From Streptomyces sp. S3(2020) (GTDB taxonomy: Bacteria > Actinomycetota > Actinomycetes > Streptomycetales > Streptomycetaceae): a stretch of 64,000 nucleotides of DNA. The notes below the pieces were generated by a model. That model did no database searches. It saw only the letters and a program-made list of their open reading frames with translations, and was not told where the DNA came from. Below, piece after piece: positions 17,301 to 24,665 of this stretch. The number at the start of each line of letters is the position of its first letter. The first letter of the stretch is position 1. The DNA is taken from contig NZ_JABERD010000008.1 in the NCBI RefSeq assembly GCF_013044505.1, positions 43,955 to 107,954 of the forward strand, given 5' to 3'. Position numbers and translations under genes: made by a program.

Positions 17301-20300
17301 GTCCAGGAGCAGGGTGCCGTCCGTCTTCGGTGCCAGGACCCGGCGCAGGGACAGGGCGGTCTTGTCAGCCAGCGGGGCGTCGTCCAGCACTCCGGCGGCG
17401 TGGACGATTCCCCGCAGACCTCGGCCCAGTTCGCGGGCCCGGTCTAGGGCCGCGCGCAGGGAGTCTTCGTCGGTGATGTCGGCCCGCACGTACTCGGCGC
17501 GGGTCCCGTGCCGTGCGAGGTCGGCCAGGAGCCGTTCGGTGCGGGCGGAAGCGGGCGAGCGGCCGAGCAGGACGAGTGCGCCGACGCGGTGCCGCTCGGC
17601 CAGATGCCGGGCGATGAGTCGTCCCATCCCGCCGGCTCCGCCCGTGATCACCACAGCGCCGCTGCCCCCGGGGCCCTGGAGGGGTGGTTCCTCGGCGATC
17701 GGAGGGACCGGTTCGGGCCGCGGTGTCCAGCGTCGTTCCCCTTCGAGGCGGACCTCGCGGTCCGTGCCCAGCGCCTCGGCCAGTAGGCGGGACAGCGGCG
17801 GGAGTCCGGCGTCGGCGACCTCGATCCGGCCGAGCCGCAACCGCACCCCTTCCAGGGCCAGGGACCGGCCCAGCGCGTCCAGCGCGACCCCGGCCGGCTC
17901 ACCCGGTCCGCACACGACGGTGCAGTCGACCGGGCGTCCGGTCCGCGTCGACCAGCGTGCGAGGGCGAGCGGCAGTCCGGCCGCCGCCTCCAGTGACAGC
18001 GGCGGGCTACTGAACTGCCGTACATCAAGGACGACGATCCGCTCTGCCTCGGGGTCCAGGAGCCCCGGTACCGCGTCCGCGTCCGCCGAGCGCAGCACTC
18101 GAACGCCGGTCGGCAACGCATCGGGGGTAGATCCCGGCAGCTCGCCGCCGACCGTCACGACCAGCAGCCCGGCGTCGGTGGCCAGGGCGGGCGCGGCACC
18201 GGCGAGGGCCCAGGTGGAGCGGTAGAACACCGTCTCGTAGCGGGGCTCGCCTGCGACTCCCGTCACACCAGGTCGGTCTTCCGTCCCCGTCGCGGGCCGG
18301 TCCTCGTCGTGCCCGGTCACCCCGCCCGGCAGCAGCGACGCCGTGAGGCGGCCCGGCAGCCAGTGCCGTACGGGTGCGAAGCGTGTCGCCGGAAGCGGGA
18401 CGCGGTGGCGACCGGGCTCGGCGAGGTCGGCCCAGGGCAGTTCGGCGCCGTGGGCCCACAGCCGGGCGGTCTGGGTCAGGTCCCCGACGCGCATCCGTTC
18501 CCGGAGGAAGGCCGTGCCCTGCGGGTCCGAGCCGAACAGGTCCCCGAGTCCCGGCTGACCGCCGAGCCGCCCGCTCACCAGTCCGGGCACGTCCTCGGGG
18601 TGCCCGGCGGCGATGCGTTCGAGAGCGGCGTGCAGTTGCGGCCGGTCCGCGGCGGGGAAGGCGATCCGTGCGTCCCGCGCCGGCCGGCCGGTCTGGAGGG
18701 TGAAGGCGATGTCGGCGAGCCGGTGGTCCGGGGCGTCCAGGAGAGCGCCCCGCAGCCGGTCCGCGTAGTCCCGTACGTCTGCCCCGTCCCGGCCGGAGAG
18801 CGCGATGAGGCAGGGCCCGGACGGGTGATCCCCGCTGCCCGCACTCGGCGTCGGGGGTTCTTCCACGACCAGGTGGACGTTGACGCCCCCGGCGCCGAAC
18901 GAGCTGAGTCCGGCCCGGAGCGGGCCACCGCGGGCCTGCCACGGCTCGGCGGTGCGCTGGACGAGGAAGGGCGTGTCGGCGAGGTCGACGCGCGGGTTGA
19001 CCTGGTCCGCGTGCAGGGTCGGTGCCAGCGTGCGGTGGCGCAGCTGGAGCAGCACCTTGGTGAGGCCGGCCACGGCCGCGGCGGACTCCAGATGGCCGAT
19101 GTTGCTCTTGATGCTGCCGATGCCGCACCGGGCGTCGGGGGCCGCGTGTGCGCCGAACGCCTCGGTCAGGGCGCGTACTTCGATGGGATCGCCGAGCGCG
19201 GTGCCGGAACCGTGGGCCTCCACGTAGCCGATGGAGCCGGGCTCGACGCCCGCGGCGCGGTGCGCACGGCGCACCAACTCGGCCTGTGCGGTGGGGCTGG
19301 GCACGGTGAAACCGTTGGTCCGCCCGTCGGAGCCCGCGACGGCCGCGCGGATCACGCCGTGGACGTGATCGCCGTCGGCCAACGCCCGGTCGAGCCGCTT
19401 GAGCACCACGGCGCCGACGCCCTCGCCGAGCACGAAGCCGTCCGCCCCCGCGCCGAAGGCATGGCACCGGCCGGTTCGGGAGAGCATGCCCATCTGCGCG
19501 TACTGCACGTGCCGCGCCGGGTGCAGCACCAGGTTGACACCGCCGGCCACGGCCGCGCCGACCTCACCGCGCCGTACCGCGCCGCAGGCCAGTTCCAGAG
19601 CGGTGCCGGAGGCGGAACAGGCGGTGTCCACGGTGAGACTCGGGCCGGTGAAGTCGAAGAGGTAGCTGACCCGGTTGGCGATCTGGTATCCCTCCGCCCA
19701 CGGGTAGGGGCTTTCGCCCGTGAGCGCGCCCACGGCGCTGAACAGGCCGTAGTCGTTGGCCATCGCACCCACGTACACACCGGTGTCGCGGCCGATGCCG
19801 GCAGGTGTGTAGCCCGCGTGCTGGAGGGCCTGGTGGGCGGTCTCCAGGAACAACCGCTGGCGGGGGTCCATCAGTTCGGCCTCGGCGGGAGAGATGCCGA
19901 AGAAGAGGGAGTCGAACTCGTCGACGCCGTCGATGAGCGCCGCCCAGCGCGAGTAGGTACGGCCGGGGCCACCGTCCGGGTCGTACAGGGCGTCGTGGTC
20001 CCAGCGTTCGCGTGGGACTTCGCCGACGCAGTCCCGTCCGGCGAGCAGGTTGTGCCACAGCTCGTCGATGTCGCGGGCGCCGGGATAGCGTCCGGCCAGG
20101 CCGATGACGGCGACGGCGGCGGCGTCCTGGGGGTCGCGCGGTTGCTCCGTCCGCGCCACCGCGGGCGTGGTCCGCGGGGCTTCGGCGCGGGCGACGGGCG
20201 CGGGGTGTTCCCGGGCGGCCAGGGTGTCCGCCAGGGCGGCGAGGGTGCGGTGCTCGTACAGCAGCGTGGCCGGCAGTTCGCCGTACCACTGCTCCAGCGC

Positions 20301-23300
20301 GACGGTGGCGTCCACGACGGCGAGGGAGGAGGGCCGTAGTCGCTCCACCGTGGTGTCGCCGCCCAGGCTCGCGGCCGACACGCCGAGGGTGAGGGAGAGC
20401 ACCTCCACGATCCGCGCGAGCGCCGTCCCGTGTCCGCCTGCGCCGGACGGGGCCGGTGCCTGCTCAGGCGAGGCCGGGGCTGGCCCGGACGGTTCCGGTG
20501 CTTCCGCGGGCGAACCCGGTGGCTGCTCGGCGATCTCCACGAGCGCGGTGTGCCCGGGCTGCGCCAACGGCCGTACGAGGGCGGCCGGTTGCTCCTCCTG
20601 CGGCTCCTCCGAGAACGTCTCGGGCCGGAACGTCACGGCGGCGGCCGCATCCACCGGCAGCTCGTACACCACCGACCCGTCGGCCTCCTCGCGCGCCGGG
20701 TCGCCGGCCACGGAGTCCAGGAACTTCCGTGCGGGGGCGTTGCGTTCGGTCGGCCGGTGGGTGATGCGCAGGACCGCGCACTCCTCGCGGACCTCTTCGG
20801 CCAGCCGCGCCAGGAAGGCGTGCTCGACGCCTTTGCCGAGGACACGGCAGCTCATCAGGAACGTCTCCAGATCGGCGACGTCCCCGGCGGTGCGCAGCAG
20901 GGCCGCGCCGACCACGCCGTAGTCGCCGAACCGGTCGGCGACCCGGACGGTGCGGCAGCGCAGGGTCGGGTCGTCCGCGAGCAGGGCACGCAGCTCGGAC
21001 AGCTGCCGCCGTACCGGCGCGATGGTGAACTGGTTGGTGCGCTGGGTGAGTTGGGCGACCCGCGTGAGCGCGTCGCCCGCCGCCTCGCGGACCTCGATGC
21101 GCAGGTCCAGGTCGCGGATGAAGTCGGTGAGCGTGGCGGAGGACGCGCGCAGTTCGCGGCGTCGCCCGGCCGTCTCGTAGAACGAGGCGCGGGCGCGGTC
21201 CTCGGCGGTGACCTGGAGGCGGTCGAAGGCCCAGACGCGGTCCAGGAACGCGGGCAGCGCGGCGGGGTCGGCCGGGCAGGTGAGGGCGAGCAGTTGCGGG
21301 CAGGCGGCGCGCAGGGCGGCGATCTCGACGGGGTTGTCGTCGATCATCACGAACGAGTCGAGGCCGAGGTCGAGTTCGCGGGCGAGGCTCACGAGGTTGG
21401 CGGGCTTGGGTTCCCAGTCGACGCGGCGCGCGGTCAGGTGCTCCTCGCCGAGGGGCATGTCCTCGCGCAGCCGCAGCACCTCGGTGACGTCCCGCGCTTC
21501 GTTCTTGCTGGCGAGGCAGAGCAGGACCCCGCGTGCGCGCAGCTCCAGGGCCCACTCGTGCAGCCGTCGGTGTCCGGGCTCGACCGTGACGCCGTGCGGG
21601 CCGTCCTCGGCCAGCACACCGCGCCACAGGGTGTTGTCGCAGTCCAGCACCAGCACCTTGGCGGCGGGAACGAACGCGGCGCGGGTGGCCCGGGCGGCGG
21701 CGGTGGCGAGGGCCGCGTATCCGGCGGGGGTGTAGGGGATGTGCGCCATGCGCAGCCGTCCGGCGTCGTGCAGTGCGACGAGCGCGGGGCCGCCGCCGCG
21801 CCACTCGTCGGCGTCGAGCAGATGCGCTCCCGCGACCGCCGCGAGGGCCTCGGCGAGCCGCGTGCGCAGCGGTGCCGTCGCCGCGGTGTCCGACTGCGGG
21901 GCATCGGGGCACAGCAGGACCAGCAGCGGTACGGCGGACCGTGCGCACAGTCCGGCCGCGGCCCGGGCGAACTCGTCGACGGTCCGTGCCGCGTCGTCGC
22001 CGAGCCAGTCCTCGACGCGGAGCAGGATCAGGTTGCAGCCGGCCCGGTTGCGGCCCATCTCGCCTGCCGGGTCCAGGAGTTGCTGGAAGACCTGGCCGTA
22101 GTCGGTGAACACGGGCTCCAGGCCGAGGTCCAGGCGCGCTGTCCAGGAGCGCAGTTCCTCGTGCAGCGGGTCGGTCGTGAAGGTGGCGGCCACGACCAGG
22201 CGCCCGGTGTTCTCCTGGGGTGCCTCGTCGGCACCGGGGGTGTCGAAGCGGTCGACGACGGTGACCTGTCCGTGTTCGGACCCCGAGCCGAGCCGGGCGA
22301 CCACCGTCGCCGCGACCTGTTCGGTGGCGAGGGCCGGCTCGGTGTCCAGTACGGAGTCGGACAAGGCGGTGGGCATCCGTCCCGGGCGTACGACGGTGCA
22401 GGCCAGCTCGGGATGTTCCGCGGCTGCGGCCCGCACCAGGCCTTCCAGGGCCAGCTTGGCGGTGACGTAGTGGGACCAGCCCGGCGGCGGTGCGTCCACC
22501 CACGCGGTGGAGACGGCGACCAGGTGGCCGGCGGTCGCGGCGAGCGCGGGCAGCAGTGCCGCGAGGGGGACCCTGGCCAGTTGGAGGGCGTCGCTCAGAT
22601 AGCCGGCGGCGCGTTCGTCGGTCTCCGGTTCCAGGGCGAGGGCGGTGACCGGTGGGAAGGCGTTGAGAATCAGCACGTCCAGGCGGCCGTGTGCGCCGAG
22701 GATCCGGTCGCGGGCGGCCTCGGCCCAGGCGGGGTCGGCGGCGTCGCCGGGCAGCAGGTGCACGCGGTCGGCGTGGTCCCCGAGGCCGGTACGGACCTGT
22801 ACGGCGTCGTCGGTGCTGCGCCGGTGGCCGAGATAGACGGTGTATCCGGCCAGGGCGAGGGCCTGGGTGAGGCTCGCGCCGAGGCCCCGGCTGCCGCCGA
22901 CCACCAGCGCGGTGCGGCCGGCTCCGGGTTCACCGGCCGGGACCAGTTCGCGCAGCCGTCCTACGTCGGACGGCGGGGCCGCACGTCGTGCCAGGGCGCG
23001 CACCTCGACGCGGCCGAGTCCGGGCAGTGTGCCGGCGAGGTCGATCAGTCCGTAGCGGGAGTCGGCCGAGGCCACCTCCCACTCCCCACCGTCCCCGTGC
23101 TCGGCGCTGTCGTAGTGGACGCTCAGGCCGGACACCAGGGCATCGCGGCCGGGCACCTCCATGCCCGCCAGATAGCTGGCCCAGCCCAGCGGGAGGGCGT
23201 GCCGGAGGGAGATTCCGGCGGCGTGGGTGCCGATGTCCCGGAGCAGTTCGCGCCATTGGTCGGCGGCGGCCGGGCAGCCGGCGCGGTGTCGCCGACCGGG

Positions 23301-23732
23301 CCCGGCCCGTTCGGCGGTGACGGTCGCGGCGGTGGTGCGTCGGGGGCCGGGTACGTCCGCCGGGGCGTCGGCGGGTGTGCGGCCGGCCGGGGTGGTGACG
23401 GTGAGGTCGAGCAGCAGTCTGGTGCCGTCCGTGACCTGTACGCGAAAGCCGTCCTCGGTGCGTTCGGCGGTGCGGCGGTAGGTCTGGTCCGGGTAGGCGG
23501 GCGCGTGGAAGCGGGCGGCGACGCCGGTCAGCCGGCGGGGTGTGCGCCGGGCGGGCAGGGCCGCGAGGGCGTACAGGGTCACCAGCGCGCCGTGTGCGAT
23601 GGGGCGGCCGAAGGAGGTGCGGGCGGCGTAGTCGGCGTCGGTGTGCAGGGGGTTGGCGTCACCGCTCGCGGCGGCGAAGCGCCGGATGTCCTCTTCGCTG
23701 ATGCGGAACTCGCTCGACGGCACCTCGGTCAC
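11376..23732 (-). CDS. trans-AT polyketide synthase with MaoC-SDR-FkbH loading unit (4118 aa)
   Basis: GTG start; its first four bases overlap the stop of the AT gene. Domains in order: MaoC-like hot-dog (motif GDANPLHTD near residue 25) followed by a second hot-dog half (about 145-240); an SDR reductase (GGSRGLGA near 280, YVTAK near 435); an FkbH-type HAD with N-terminal SGNH-like part (DCDNTLW near 695) and the usual C-terminal acyltransferase-like part; ACP (about 1131, with the variant LRPSSL around the attachment serine); KS (DTACSAS, EAHGSGT, KSNIGH); KR with an LDD motif and YAAAN; ACP (GMDS); KS (DTACSSS, ETHGTGT, KAAIGH); KR without LDD (YAAGN); ACP (GVDS); KS (DSACSSS, EAHGTGT, KSNMGH) and a short tail. 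There is no AT domain. FkbH domains are known to load and dephosphorylate 1,3-bisphosphoglycerate. With a dehydratase and a reductase beside it, a lactyl-type starter is inferred. The protein ends in a KS that must cooperate with the DH-ACP opening the next protein. Confidence 0.95.
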   Translation of the reverse strand: MTEVPSSEFRISEEDIRRFAAASGDANPLHTDADYAARTSFGRPIAHGALVTLYALAALPARRTPRRLTGVAARFHAPAYPDQTYRRTAERTEDGFRVQVTDGTRLLLDLTVTTPAGRTPADAPADVPGPRRTTAATVTAERAGPGRRHRAGCPAAADQWRELLRDIGTHAAGISLRHALPLGWASYLAGMEVPGRDALVSGLSVHYDSAEHGDGGEWEVASADSRYGLIDLAGTLPGLGRVEVRALARRAAPPSDVGRLRELVPAGEPGAGRTALVVGGSRGLGASLTQALALAGYTVYLGHRRSTDDAVQVRTGLGDHADRVHLLPGDAADPAWAEAARDRILGAHGRLDVLILNAFPPVTALALEPETDERAAGYLSDALQLARVPLAALLPALAATAGHLVAVSTAWVDAPPPGWSHYVTAKLALEGLVRAAAAEHPELACTVVRPGRMPTALSDSVLDTEPALATEQVAATVVARLGSGSEHGQVTVVDRFDTPGADEAPQENTGRLVVAATFTTDPLHEELRSWTARLDLGLEPVFTDYGQVFQQLLDPAGEMGRNRAGCNLILLRVEDWLGDDAARTVDEFARAAAGLCARSAVPLLVLLCPDAPQSDTAATAPLRTRLAEALAAVAGAHLLDADEWRGGGPALVALHDAGRLRMAHIPYTPAGYAALATAAARATRAAFVPAAKVLVLDCDNTLWRGVLAEDGPHGVTVEPGHRRLHEWALELRARGVLLCLASKNEARDVTEVLRLREDMPLGEEHLTARRVDWEPKPANLVSLARELDLGLDSFVMIDDNPVEIAALRAACPQLLALTCPADPAALPAFLDRVWAFDRLQVTAEDRARASFYETAGRRRELRASSATLTDFIRDLDLRIEVREAAGDALTRVAQLTQRTNQFTIAPVRRQLSELRALLADDPTLRCRTVRVADRFGDYGVVGAALLRTAGDVADLETFLMSCRVLGKGVEHAFLARLAEEVREECAVLRITHRPTERNAPARKFLDSVAGDPAREEADGSVVYELPVDAAAAVTFRPETFSEEPQEEQPAALVRPLAQPGHTALVEIAEQPPGSPAEAPEPSGPAPASPEQAPAPSGAGGHGTALARIVEVLSLTLGVSAASLGGDTTVERLRPSSLAVVDATVALEQWYGELPATLLYEHRTLAALADTLAAREHPAPVARAEAPRTTPAVARTEQPRDPQDAAAVAVIGLAGRYPGARDIDELWHNLLAGRDCVGEVPRERWDHDALYDPDGGPGRTYSRWAALIDGVDEFDSLFFGISPAEAELMDPRQRLFLETAHQALQHAGYTPAGIGRDTGVYVGAMANDYGLFSAVGALTGESPYPWAEGYQIANRVSYLFDFTGPSLTVDTACSASGTALELACGAVRRGEVGAAVAGGVNLVLHPARHVQYAQMGMLSRTGRCHAFGAGADGFVLGEGVGAVVLKRLDRALADGDHVHGVIRAAVAGSDGRTNGFTVPSPTAQAELVRRAHRAAGVEPGSIGYVEAHGSGTALGDPIEVRALTEAFGAHAAPDARCGIGSIKSNIGHLESAAAVAGLTKVLLQLRHRTLAPTLHADQVNPRVDLADTPFLVQRTAEPWQARGGPLRAGLSSFGAGGVNVHLVVEEPPTPSAGSGDHPSGPCLIALSGRDGADVRDYADRLRGALLDAPDHRLADIAFTLQTGRPARDARIAFPAADRPQLHAALERIAAGHPEDVPGLVSGRLGGQPGLGDLFGSDPQGTAFLRERMRVGDLTQTARLWAHGAELPWADLAEPGRHRVPLPATRFAPVRHWLPGRLTASLLPGGVTGHDEDRPATGTEDRPGVTGVAGEPRYETVFYRSTWALAGAAPALATDAGLLVVTVGGELPGSTPDALPTGVRVLRSADADAVPGLLDPEAERIVVLDVRQFSSPPLSLEAAAGLPLALARWSTRTGRPVDCTVVCGPGEPAGVALDALGRSLALEGVRLRLGRIEVADAGLPPLSRLLAEALGTDREVRLEGERRWTPRPEPVPPIAEEPPLQGPGGSGAVVITGGAGGMGRLIARHLAERHRVGALVLLGRSPASARTERLLADLARHGTRAEYVRADITDEDSLRAALDRARELGRGLRGIVHAAGVLDDAPLADKTALSLRRVLAPKTDGTLLLDRLTASDDLDFLLLTSSFVGWTGNAGQCDYAAANRFLDAFAEQREQLRRRGLRHGRTVSAAWPLWRDGGMRMPQDVIELTASTTGLRPLTTTQALRALDVLLTIESGAYLVGHGDQARISAALGGALDAAAVNAAASGERAAGAAVHERVAAEVCALLKLPAQVLGADDRFGDVGMDSVQTVRLVNRLNEVYRLALTPVAVYEHPTVRELSRFLAQTHGAVAETVPTPAEAPAPSATPELPATTGAEPIAVIGMAGRFPGADDADAFWANLLAGRDCVTPGAADTPGERVGGPVRAWADGAGPKGGFLADVDAFDAEFFGISPREAALMDPQQRLFLQASWHAIEDSGRDPRTLAGSRTGVYAGATLSDYTELLARSGDTAHPHLATGNVHSVIANRVSHQLDLRGPSEAVDTACSSSLVALQHAVTALRSGDCDLALAGGVNVLLSPTYFASLTGAGMLSATGHCHTFDRAADGYVRGEGVAAVLLKPLSRALADGDPVHAVLRGIAVGHGGRAHSLTAPRPSAQADVVTAALRDAGVPGHSLAYVETHGTGTELGDPIEIEGLRMALGGTGAEPTGCVLGAVKAAIGHLESASGMAGLIAVVQAMRHRTLPGTPRLKEVNPHIDLTDGTLRLATGPEPWERRTPQQPRRAGVSSFGFGGTNAHAVLEEAPPGVAATPATDHGPQIVTLSATDDERLRTYAARLHDFLANNGTPLADLAHTSRTGRTALPRRLALVCRDTAELRALLADFLAGREPSVRPPLPDPLADAVREWTAGGGADWAALFPQGGRRVRFPLYPFTTSRRYGPPGAAGTDDDRTPGHPHRTNSPPHEPDDVRLPDETDPRHVRHEPALLSRSWEPVQPVPAAPGGSRPVCVLLLGRDTTLPVTAALPGGDTVDWIVVRERSALPRLGRDEHEIDPDDGVAGRALGERLRSAHPRLDAVADLTDLVGPQAQVGQLGRVGLLQALVSSAEGRPLRLLHLTSGVAGSSWAAARMAGLVRSLGAEYSHVSATTVTCDIPAGDGEALLRLVEAELALDAGEPEVRLSDGRRLAPRLLRVPRATPEPVRVDPSRSYLITGGTGGLGMAAARRLVERGARRLALLGLRPLPPRSSWTTDSSDQRLVALLELERQGVELLLHTGELTDVVGLRGFLGRVREELGPVGGVLHCAGAVDLKTPAFVHKDLDSVRATWRPKGEGTLALLTELREDTPEWIVLYSSLSATLPELAVGIADYAAGNAVLDAVAERNSGSPRILSVAWGSWSGAGMGEVRSPRYAEHGFAPHTVEQGLDLLEAALASGRSHCVAAAVDPAVWPLPVPLSDLDRGPEEAPMPEPDTEGAEPEPATVAEAVARLLARALLMPAERIGPDTHFTGLGVDSILVAAIVAQLEGLVGESLSPSLVLEYPTCSRLATYLCAEHPTGAARWMRDESGAGQGDTGTVTPQAGVSAISAAAGPVRQTRPDLVAVIGAAGRYPGAPDLERFWQLLRDGRSGITEVPASRWDHRRLWAPERTPGRSSSKWGGFLDGIEEFDPEFFGIDPADASHVDPLVRLSLEAVEQTLRDAGYSRADVAGRRIAFYMGSGTSTYGGRVAVPHRNTVTGLNQNFIAAHAAHVYDLRGPHVTVDSACSSSLTALQLALRALAAGDCEAALVGGGDLLLDETPFLKLSASGALSPDGACHVFDAAANGIVLGEGVGAVLLKPLDRALADGDRIHAVIEACLLNNDGRTMGLTTPNPQAQEEVVADTLAAAGVGADTVTYVEAHGTGTMIGDPMELQALTRAFRRTTDAVGHCAVGSVKSNMGHLLMAAGMAGLHKVILSLVHGTIPPTLHCERPNPRFAFDTSPFRPALTTEPWTPRCGVRRAGLSAFGFGGTNAHVLLRELLPEERERYRPRRTALPPAPYRRTRHWLDRPTPSEPSEPSASSAPTVSRPAARTLLALEPEPGLPVASVPTLSEPRPRPAGAVRRPMLELHEELT

Positions 23733-24589
23733 CTCTCCGCGCCGACGGGCGCCGCGTCACGAATCTTGTCGATCAGCCCGGTGAGCACCTGGCCGGGACC
23801 CACCTCGCGCAGGTGCGGTGCCGGCAGCCTCAGCAGGTGGCGCACCGACTCGGTCCACCGCACCGGCGACGTGAGCTGCCGCTGGAGTTCGCTCGCCAGC
23901 CGGTCGTCGGTGTGCGGGCGGGCGGTGGTGTTGGCGACGACCGGAATGCGCAGCGGGGCGAGGCGGTGCCGGCTCAGGACCCGGCCGAACTCCTCGGCTG
24001 CCGCCGCCATGTGGCGGGAGTGGAAGGCGCCGCTGACCCTGAGCGGGATCACGGCTTCCGCGCGGGTGCCGAGTGTGCGGCTCGCGTCCCGGACCGCGTC
24101 CCCGGTACCGGAGACGACGATCTGGGTGGGGGCGTTGAGGTTGGCGATGTCGACGTCCGGGTGCGCGGTGAGCACCTCGCGCACCTCGTCCTCGGACAGA
24201 CCGATCACGGCCGCCATCGCGCCCGGCCCCGCCTTGGCCATGGCCTCGGCACGGTGTCGCACCAGCTCAAGGCCGGTCAGGAAGTCGTAGGCGCCGGCCG
24301 CGAACAGCGCGACGAATTCGCCGAGGCTGTGCCCGGCCACGTAGTCGGGTACCTCGCCGCTCTCCCGCACCAGGTCCAGGTAGCCCAGCGCGCCGACGAC
24401 GTAGAGCGAACACTGGGTGTAGCGGGTGTCGGCCAGTTTGTCCGCCGGTGCGTCCAGGCAGAGTTCCTCGATCGAGTAGCCGAGCAGGGCGTCCGCGCGC
24501 CTCACCAGATGGGGGTAGCGAGGGAAGAGCTCGCGTCCCATGCCCTGCCGGTGGGCGCCCTGGCCGGGGAAGAGGTGGACAAGGGTCAT
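23729..24589 (-). CDS. trans-acting malonyl-CoA:ACP acyltransferase
   Basis: A 286-aa FabD-like acyltransferase, the usual length for a free-standing AT. It starts LFPGQG, carries the nucleophile motif GHSLGE (Ser88) and the catalytic His in AFHS (His190). It should load malonyl units onto all the ACPs of the two AT-less PKS proteins. The ATG at 24589 follows GGAGGG at 7 bases. The gene overlaps the downstream PKS start by four bases, which implies translational coupling. No acyl hydrolase is fused to it or found next to it in this window. The sequence does not settle malonyl versus methylmalonyl choice, but trans-ATs with this layout are normally malonyl-specific. Confidence 0.95.
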   Translation of the reverse strand: MTLVHLFPGQGAHRQGMGRELFPRYPHLVRRADALLGYSIEELCLDAPADKLADTRYTQCSLYVVGALGYLDLVRESGEVPDYVAGHSLGEFVALFAAGAYDFLTGLELVRHRAEAMAKAGPGAMAAVIGLSEDEVREVLTAHPDVDIANLNAPTQIVVSGTGDAVRDASRTLGTRAEAVIPLRVSGAFHSRHMAAAAEEFGRVLSRHRLAPLRIPVVANTTARPHTDDRLASELQRQLTSPVRWTESVRHLLRLPAPHLREVGPGQVLTGLIDKIRDAAPVGAER

Positions 24590-24665
24590 GACGGGTCCCT
24601 CCGAGAAGAGGTAGGCGCGGGTGGGACGCGCGGGGCCGGACGGACGGCGGGGGCGGCCGGGTTCC

